Of a stretch of DNA of 64,000 nucleotides, positions 59,710 through 64,000 are shown piece after piece (positions within the stretch are counted from its first letter, which is position 1; each line of letters starts with the position of its first letter). The DNA is from an uncultured Oscillospiraceae bacterium (lineage in GTDB: Bacteria; Bacillota; Clostridia; Oscillospirales; Ruminococcaceae). The stretch spans positions 1 through 64,000 of the forward strand of contig UQBC01000002.1 in NCBI GenBank assembly GCA_900539195.1, written 5' to 3'. A program made the translations under genes and the position numbers. Below the pieces are notes generated by a model. It worked only from the letters and a program-made list of their open reading frames with translations. It had not been told where the DNA came from and ran no database searches.

Positions 59710-60792
59710 TTATATATTCTCTGCTATCTTGTCGCCCATCTCCGAGCAGGACAGCTTTGTCATACCCTCGCTCATAATATCGCCTGTGCGGAAACCGTCC
59801 TTCAGCACCTTGCTTACTGCATTTTCAACTGCGTCTGCTTCCTTTACCATATCAAAGCTGTAGCGGAGCATCATTGCGGCTGAAAGTATGGTAGCTATCG
59901 GATTTGCCTTGTTCTGACCGGCAATGTCGGGAGCGGAACCGCCGCTCGGTTCGTACAGACCGAACTTTGTTTCGTTCATGCTGGCAGAGGGGAGCATACC
60001 GATAGAGCCTGTAATCATGCTTGCCTCGTCCGACAGAATATCACCGAACATATTTTCCGTTACCATAACGTCAAACTGTGCGGGGTCCTTTACAAGCTGC
60101 ATTGCGCTGTTGTCAACGAGCATATGCTCAAGAGTAACCTCAGGATAATCCTTTGCCACTTCGGTAACAACCTTTCTCCACAGCCTTGAAGAATCAAGAA
60201 CGTTAGCCTTGTCAACGCTTGTTACCTTCTTTCTTCTCTTCATCGCAACATCAAATGCCTTGATTGCGATTCTGCGAATCTCGTCCTCGCTGTATGTAAG
60301 CGTGTCGGTAGCTGTCATAACGCCGTTTACTTCTTCCGTCTTTCTTGCGCCGAAGTAAAGACCGCCGGTAAGCTCACGCATAATGAGCATATCGAAGCCC
60401 TTGGCGCTAATTTCCGTCTTTAAGGGGCAAGCGCCTGCAAGCTCCGGATAAAGCAGACAGGGGCGAAGATTTGCGAACAGTCCGAGCGCTTTTCTTATAC
60501 CGAGCAGACCTGCCTCGGGACGCAGATTTGCAGGGAGCTTATACCACGGCGATGTTGTCGTATCACCGCCGATAGAGCCCATAAGCACAGCGTCTGACGC
60601 TTTACAAGCGGCGACAGTTTCATCAGTCAGAGGTACTCCGTTTGCGTCAATTGAGCATCCGCCCATAAGAAGCTGTGTGTAGTTGAACTTGTGACCGAAC
60701 TTTTCTGCCACCTTATCAAGTACCTTCATGCTTTCGGTAACTATCTCAGGACCTATTCCGTCGCCCTTGATAACGGCAATATTCTTTTCCAT
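59710..60792 (-). CDS. leuB: 3-isopropylmalate dehydrogenase
   Basis: A 360-aa enzyme that oxidises and decarboxylates 3-isopropylmalate in leucine synthesis. Seen: IKGDGIGPEIVTES (~8), substrate-binding LLGIRKALGLFANLRP (~95) and MREL TGG-type loop (~135), catalytic Tyr/Lys region, metal-binding DILSDEASMITGSIG (~238) and GSAPDIAGQNKANP (~281). Last gene of the operon. Confidence 0.96.
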   Translation of the reverse strand: MEKNIAVIKGDGIGPEIVTESMKVLDKVAEKFGHKFNYTQLLMGGCSIDANGVPLTDETVAACKASDAVLMGSIGGDTTTSPWYKLPANLRPEAGLLGIRKALGLFANLRPCLLYPELAGACPLKTEISAKGFDMLIMRELTGGLYFGARKTEEVNGVMTATDTLTYSEDEIRRIAIKAFDVAMKRRKKVTSVDKANVLDSSRLWRKVVTEVAKDYPEVTLEHMLVDNSAMQLVKDPAQFDVMVTENMFGDILSDEASMITGSIGMLPSASMNETKFGLYEPSGGSAPDIAGQNKANPIATILSAAMMLRYSFDMVKEADAVENAVSKVLKDGFRTGDIMSEGMTKLSCSEMGDKIAENI

Positions 60793-60814
60793 AGGTAATA
60801 TCCTTTCTCTGAGC

Positions 60815-61180
60815 TTAAAGCTCTATTTTGTATAAAGCGGATTTCCCCTCCGCCTTTTCAAAGCCGAATTTTATAAGAAAGCGTTCTGCCGCTTCGTTAT
60901 CGGGAGTAGCTACGGCATATTTATAGCCATCGGCACGCATTGTTCTGAGCGTGTGGTTCAGCAGTTTTCTGGCAACGCCGTAATGCCGTTTATCCTCACG
61001 GACAAACAGTTTTTCAAGTACGACTTCGCCGCTTATGCTGTCCTGCTTTTCCGTTGTTATGCAGACAGCACACAGCTCATCGTCCGTATACAGTCCGAAA
61101 CCGTGCAGTTTTACCGATATATCGCTATAGCCCTGCTCCTGCAGTTCGTTGTCGGATAACGCTTTTATATCTACCCTCAT
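60815..61180 (-). CDS. GNAT-family N-acetyltransferase
   Basis: A 121-aa acetyltransferase. The acetyl-CoA-binding motif is KRHYGVARKLLNHTLRTMRADG (~65-85), followed by YKYAVATPDNEAAERFLIKFGFEKAEG. Its substrate is unknown. It lies between leuD and leuB with gaps of about 20 bp, so it is expressed with leucine synthesis. Confidence 0.85.
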   Translation of the reverse strand: MRVDIKALSDNELQEQGYSDISVKLHGFGLYTDDELCAVCITTEKQDSISGEVVLEKLFVREDKRHYGVARKLLNHTLRTMRADGYKYAVATPDNEAAERFLIKFGFEKAEGKSALYKIEL

Positions 61181-61201
61181 AGCATAACGCTTTCTGCGGC
61201 C

Positions 61202-61684
61202 TTACTTCTTTAAAGAGTTCAGCAGACCGCCCTTGTTGATTATATCCTTGATAAATTCGGGAAAAGGCTCAGCCTTGTATGTACAGCCCTTTGTCACATT
61301 TGTGATAACTCCCGTATCAAAGTCAACCTCGACCTCGTTGCCGTTCTCAATATCCTTGGCAGCCTCGTCGCATTCTAAGATTGCAAGTCCGATATTGATA
61401 GCGTTGCGGTAGAATATTCTTGCAAATGTGCTTGCAATAACGCAGGAGATGCCGCTTGCCTTGATTGCGATAGGCGCGTGTTCTCTTGAGCTTCCGCAGC
61501 CGAAATTCATATTAGCGACTATAATGTCGCCCTCTTTGACGTTCTTTACAAAGTCCTTGTCTATATCCTCCATACAGTGACTTGCAAGCTCCTTGTGGTC
61601 GGCTGTATTAAGGTATCTTGCAGGAATGATAACGTCGGTATCAACGTTGTCACCGTATTTGTGTACTGTACCGTGTGCCTTCAT
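61202..61684 (-). CDS. leuD: 3-isopropylmalate dehydratase small subunit
   Basis: A 160-aa protein forming the swivelling domain of isopropylmalate isomerase with LeuC. Seen: VDTDVIIPARYLNTADH (~14), NMNFGCGSSREHAPIAIKASG (~55) and FARIFYRNAINIGL (~85). ATG 61684 after AAAGGA is chosen over the longer frame to 61711. Confidence 0.95.
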   Translation of the reverse strand: MKAHGTVHKYGDNVDTDVIIPARYLNTADHKELASHCMEDIDKDFVKNVKEGDIIVANMNFGCGSSREHAPIAIKASGISCVIASTFARIFYRNAINIGLAILECDEAAKDIENGNEVEVDFDTGVITNVTKGCTYKAEPFPEFIKDIINKGGLLNSLKK

Positions 61685-61700
61685 ATATGTCTGTCCTTTC

Positions 61701-62003
61701 TTATATTTCAAAATCTACGCAGCTGCGTCTTGCCGTGTAAGGTCTTACCGTGCTGTCGGCTACCTTAACGTGTTCGGGGTGGGTGGAATAGCCCTTTAAT
61801 GCTTCGGCACTTTGAAATGTGCTGTCAAGCATAAGGTCGCCCGTGGAAGAGCCGAGAATATCGGTTATGACCTTGATTTCAAGAAGTCCGTCTATCTTGC
61901 CTGCAAGGCTTTCAAGACCCTGCTTTATAAGACGGCATCTTTCCTTCTTTTCTTCTGCCGAAAGTTCGTCCTTCAGGTTCCAGATTATTATATGCTTTAC
62001 CAT
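61701..62003 (-). CDS. Dabb (stress-responsive alpha/beta barrel) domain protein
   Basis: A 100-aa Dabb-family protein. The start VKHIIIWNLKDE and the later DLMLDSTFQSAEALKGYSTHPEHVKVAD are typical of this ferredoxin-like dimeric fold. The role is unknown. It is wedged between leuC and leuD, 9 bp from leuC, an uncommon interruption of the two subunits of one enzyme. Confidence 0.88.
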   Translation of the reverse strand: MVKHIIIWNLKDELSAEEKKERCRLIKQGLESLAGKIDGLLEIKVITDILGSSTGDLMLDSTFQSAEALKGYSTHPEHVKVADSTVRPYTARRSCVDFEI

Positions 62004-62012
62004 ATTCTCACC

Positions 62013-63269
62013 TTACTTTATGCCTGTTATCTTACCTGCTATAGCACTTGCCGCCGCAACTGCCGGGCTTGCAAGATAAACCTCGCTGTCAACGTGTCCC
62101 ATTCTTCCTACAAAGTTTCTGTTTGTGGTGGAAATAGCACGTTCTCCTGCCGCAAGTATACCCATATGACCGCCAAGACACGGACCGCAGGTGGGAGTAG
62201 AAAGCACACAGCCTGCATTTACAAATATCTCTGCAAGACCTTCCTTTATGCACTGGAGGTAAACCTTCTGAGTGCCGGGGATAACTATACATCTTACACC
62301 CTTTGCAATGTGCTTGCCATTGAGAATCTCAGCGGCGATACGCATATCGCTTATTCTGCCGTTTGTACATGAGCCTATAACCGCCTGGTCGATCTTTATA
62401 TCCTCTGTAATCTCGTCAACTGTCTTTGTGTTTTCGGGCAGATGAGGGAATGAAACCGTCTGCTTTACGGTTGACAGGTCAATGTCGATAACTCTTGAAT
62501 ATACTGCGTCCTCGTCAGCCTTGAATATATCAAAGTCACGGTCTGCTCTTTCTTTCATATATGCCATTGTTATCTCGTCAACTTCAAATATACCGTTCTT
62601 TGCGCCGGCTTCAATAGCCATATTGGCAATGCAAAGTCTGTCGTCTATCGAAAGGCTCTTCAAGCCCTCGCCGGTAAATTCCATAGACTGATAAAGTGCG
62701 CCGTCAACGCCTATCATACCGATTATGTGAAGAATAACATCCTTGCCGCTTACATACTTGTTAAGCTTTCCTGTCAGGTTGAACTTTATAGCGGAGGGAA
62801 CCTTAAACCACGCCTCGCCTGTTGCCATACCTGCCGCCATATCGGTCGAGCCTACGCCTGTTGAGAATGCGCCGAGTGCGCCGTATGTACAGGTGTGGCT
62901 GTCTGCTCCTATGCACAGCTCACCGGGGCCTATAAGACCTTTTTCGGGAAGGAGTGCGTGTTCAATACCCATTTCGCCTACATCGTAATAATTTGTAATA
63001 TCGTACTTTCCTGCGAACTCTCTGCACTGCTTGCACTGAGTAGCCGCCTTGATGTCCTTGTTCGGTGTGAAGTGATCCATTACAAGAGAAATCTTATCCT
63101 TGTTGAATATGCCGCCGAAGCCTGCCTTGTTGAACTCGTTTATCGCAACGGGGCTTGTAATATCGTTACCGAGTACCATATCCAGCTTTGCTCTTATAAG
63201 CTGTCCCTCTCTTACGCTTTCAAGTCCTGCGTGCTTTGCCAGTATCTTCTGGCTCATTGTCATGCCCAT
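62013..63269 (-). CDS. leuC: 3-isopropylmalate dehydratase large subunit
   Basis: A 418-aa protein of the archaeal/clostridial LeuC length. The 4Fe-4S cluster Cys residues are in GSCTNGR (~300), and GCVLSTPTCGPCLGGHMG (~354). Other marks are IGADSHTCTYGALGAFSTGVGSTD (~127) and MDHFTPNKDIKA (~64). With LeuD it converts 2- to 3-isopropylmalate. ATG 63269 or ATG 63260 could be the start. Confidence 0.95.
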   Translation of the reverse strand: MGMTMSQKILAKHAGLESVREGQLIRAKLDMVLGNDITSPVAINEFNKAGFGGIFNKDKISLVMDHFTPNKDIKAATQCKQCREFAGKYDITNYYDVGEMGIEHALLPEKGLIGPGELCIGADSHTCTYGALGAFSTGVGSTDMAAGMATGEAWFKVPSAIKFNLTGKLNKYVSGKDVILHIIGMIGVDGALYQSMEFTGEGLKSLSIDDRLCIANMAIEAGAKNGIFEVDEITMAYMKERADRDFDIFKADEDAVYSRVIDIDLSTVKQTVSFPHLPENTKTVDEITEDIKIDQAVIGSCTNGRISDMRIAAEILNGKHIAKGVRCIVIPGTQKVYLQCIKEGLAEIFVNAGCVLSTPTCGPCLGGHMGILAAGERAISTTNRNFVGRMGHVDSEVYLASPAVAAASAIAGKITGIK

Positions 63270-63329
63270 GTGTTTGTCCTGCCTTTCTTCTGCCGCTCGT
63301 TACAAGCTGTGCCTTATGATTTGTTTACG

Positions 63330-63803
63330 TTAATCACGTTCAAGTGCCGAAATACCCGTTCTTACAATCTCTTTTACTCCGTAGGGCTGGAGAAGTCCTA
63401 TGAACGAATCTATCTTTTCGGGTTCGCCTGTAAGCTCAAGCATAAGTCTGCTCTCCGCTACATTTACGACCTTCGCTCTGAAAAGATTTGCAATCTCTAT
63501 CACAGGCTGACGTGACGCAGGGCCGTTGCCGACCTTCATAATGATATGCTCACGGCATACAGCGTTATGCAGTACCTTGACCTCCGATACGTCATAGAGC
63601 TTGCGGAGCTGTTTTACCAGCTGTTCCATCACGCCCTCGTCGCCGTCTGCAACTATTGTCATACGGGAAATGCCGAGGTTTTCGGTTTCCGCAACGTTAA
63701 GACTTATTATATTATATCCTCTGCGGCTGAACAGACCCGTTACTCTGCCGAGTACGCCGATACCGTTGTTTACGCAGACGGAAATTACGTTTCTCTCTGT
63801 CAT
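63330..63803 (-). CDS. ilvN: Acetolactate synthase regulatory subunit
   Basis: A 157-aa regulatory subunit with an N-terminal ACT domain (VCVNNGIGVLGRVTGLFSRRGYNIISLNVAET, ~9-40) and a C-terminal half (LVKQLRKLYDVSEVKVL ... RAKVVNVAESRLMLELTGEPEKIDSF). It lets valine-type feedback act on the catalytic subunit encoded just upstream. The gene is also called ilvH. Confidence 0.93.
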   Translation of the reverse strand: MTERNVISVCVNNGIGVLGRVTGLFSRRGYNIISLNVAETENLGISRMTIVADGDEGVMEQLVKQLRKLYDVSEVKVLHNAVCREHIIMKVGNGPASRQPVIEIANLFRAKVVNVAESRLMLELTGEPEKIDSFIGLLQPYGVKEIVRTGISALERD

Positions 63804-63817
63804 TTTTATGCCTCCGT

Positions 63818-64000
63818 TCAGTCGTCGATTTCTATCTCAAGGATAGGCTCGGTTATGGATTTTCCTGCCGGTACCATAGGAAGAACGTTTATATCTTTGT
63901 CTATTCTCGCCTCGATAAGCACGGGGGCTGTCTTTGAAACCTCAAGAGCCTCACGCAGTATCTCCTCGCACTTGTCCTCGCTGTCTATAACAAACGACTT
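63818..64000 (-). CDS. ilvB: Acetolactate synthase catalytic subunit, C-terminal end (partial)
   Basis: The window holds the last 60 codons, ending in the stop at 63818-63820. The sequence has TAPVLIEARIDKDINVLPMV followed by PAGKSITEPILE, matching the C-terminus of ThDP-dependent acetolactate synthase large subunits (DxxxNVxPMVPxG). It lies 14 bp upstream of ilvN, as usual. The rest is outside the window, as is the operon promoter. Confidence 0.9.
   Translation of the reverse strand, partial: KSFVIDSEDKCEEILREALEVSKTAPVLIEARIDKDINVLPMVPAGKSITEPILEIEIDD

Overview
The window looks like a chromosomal segment of an anaerobic, spore-forming, low-to-mid GC Firmicute of the Oscillospiraceae/Ruminococcaceae type, in the neighbourhood of Ruminococcus or [Eubacterium] siraeum. 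The reasons are a Firmicute-style 23S-5S-tRNA tail, strong GGAGG ribosome binding sites, the germination protein YpeB, Ser/Thr-rich surface proteins, a secreted family 5 glycoside hydrolase, class B-type sortases and a UgpC/MsmK-type sugar ABC ATPase. The genus is an inference. No phage genes, CRISPR array or complete insertion sequence were seen.

Layout. 1-1090: end of an rRNA operon (23S 3' end, 5S) and five tRNAs (Lys, Glu, CAT, Trp, Lys) separated by hairpins. 1091-6837: a restriction-like defence island on the minus strand (two adenine-methyltransferase-like proteins, then a GIY-YIG/helicase protein), facing a divergent XRE regulator across a palindromic operator. 7029-12469: ECF sigma factor, membrane anti-sigma-like protein, ABC ATPase, two permeases and a lipoprotein, probably one operon. 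12521-19707: MATE transporter, BioY, an abundant-looking surface protein, a CBM-GH5 lipoprotein, a HAD phosphatase, a small lipoprotein and a nuclease-gene remnant. Two clusters of an unusual intergenic repeat lie here, with stems that change together from copy to copy. 19688-22854: a tightly overlapping LuxE-LuxC-lysoplasmalogenase operon. 22957-25687: a fucose/arabinose isomerase-family enzyme and an XRE/zinc-ribbon membrane protein pair.

25694-34982: topoisomerase IV (parE, HD protein, parC), fhs-tsaE-tsaB-rpiB and upp. 35041-40543: a small DUF4830-type protein, the sugar-transport ATPase, a hybrid histidine kinase and ypeB. 40703-49732: cysteine desulfurase, thiI and pncC, followed by four tandem class B-like sortases and a SpoIID-domain protein. 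49783-54571: an ABC-F ATPase with one dead composite site, a BTAD regulator with a decayed GGDEF-like tail, an orphan-terminator region and a DUF4143 ATPase. 54628-59663: a compact type IV pilus/type II secretion-like operon with a transglutaminase lipoprotein. 59665-64000: a leucine/branched-chain operon (ilvB partial, ilvN, leuC, Dabb, leuD, GNAT, leuB).

Working together: the surface protein, GH5 lipoprotein, sortases, SpoIID protein and pilus-like operon all concern building or decorating the cell envelope of a gut-type polysaccharide degrader. The LuxE/LuxC/lysoplasmalogenase operon suggests fatty-aldehyde or plasmalogen metabolism. The best candidates for little-described biology are the covarying intergenic repeats, the sortase quartet, the LuxEC-lysoplasmalogenase operon and the split-methyltransferase/GIY-YIG helicase island. 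Promoter and terminator calls were made by eye and no database search was run.
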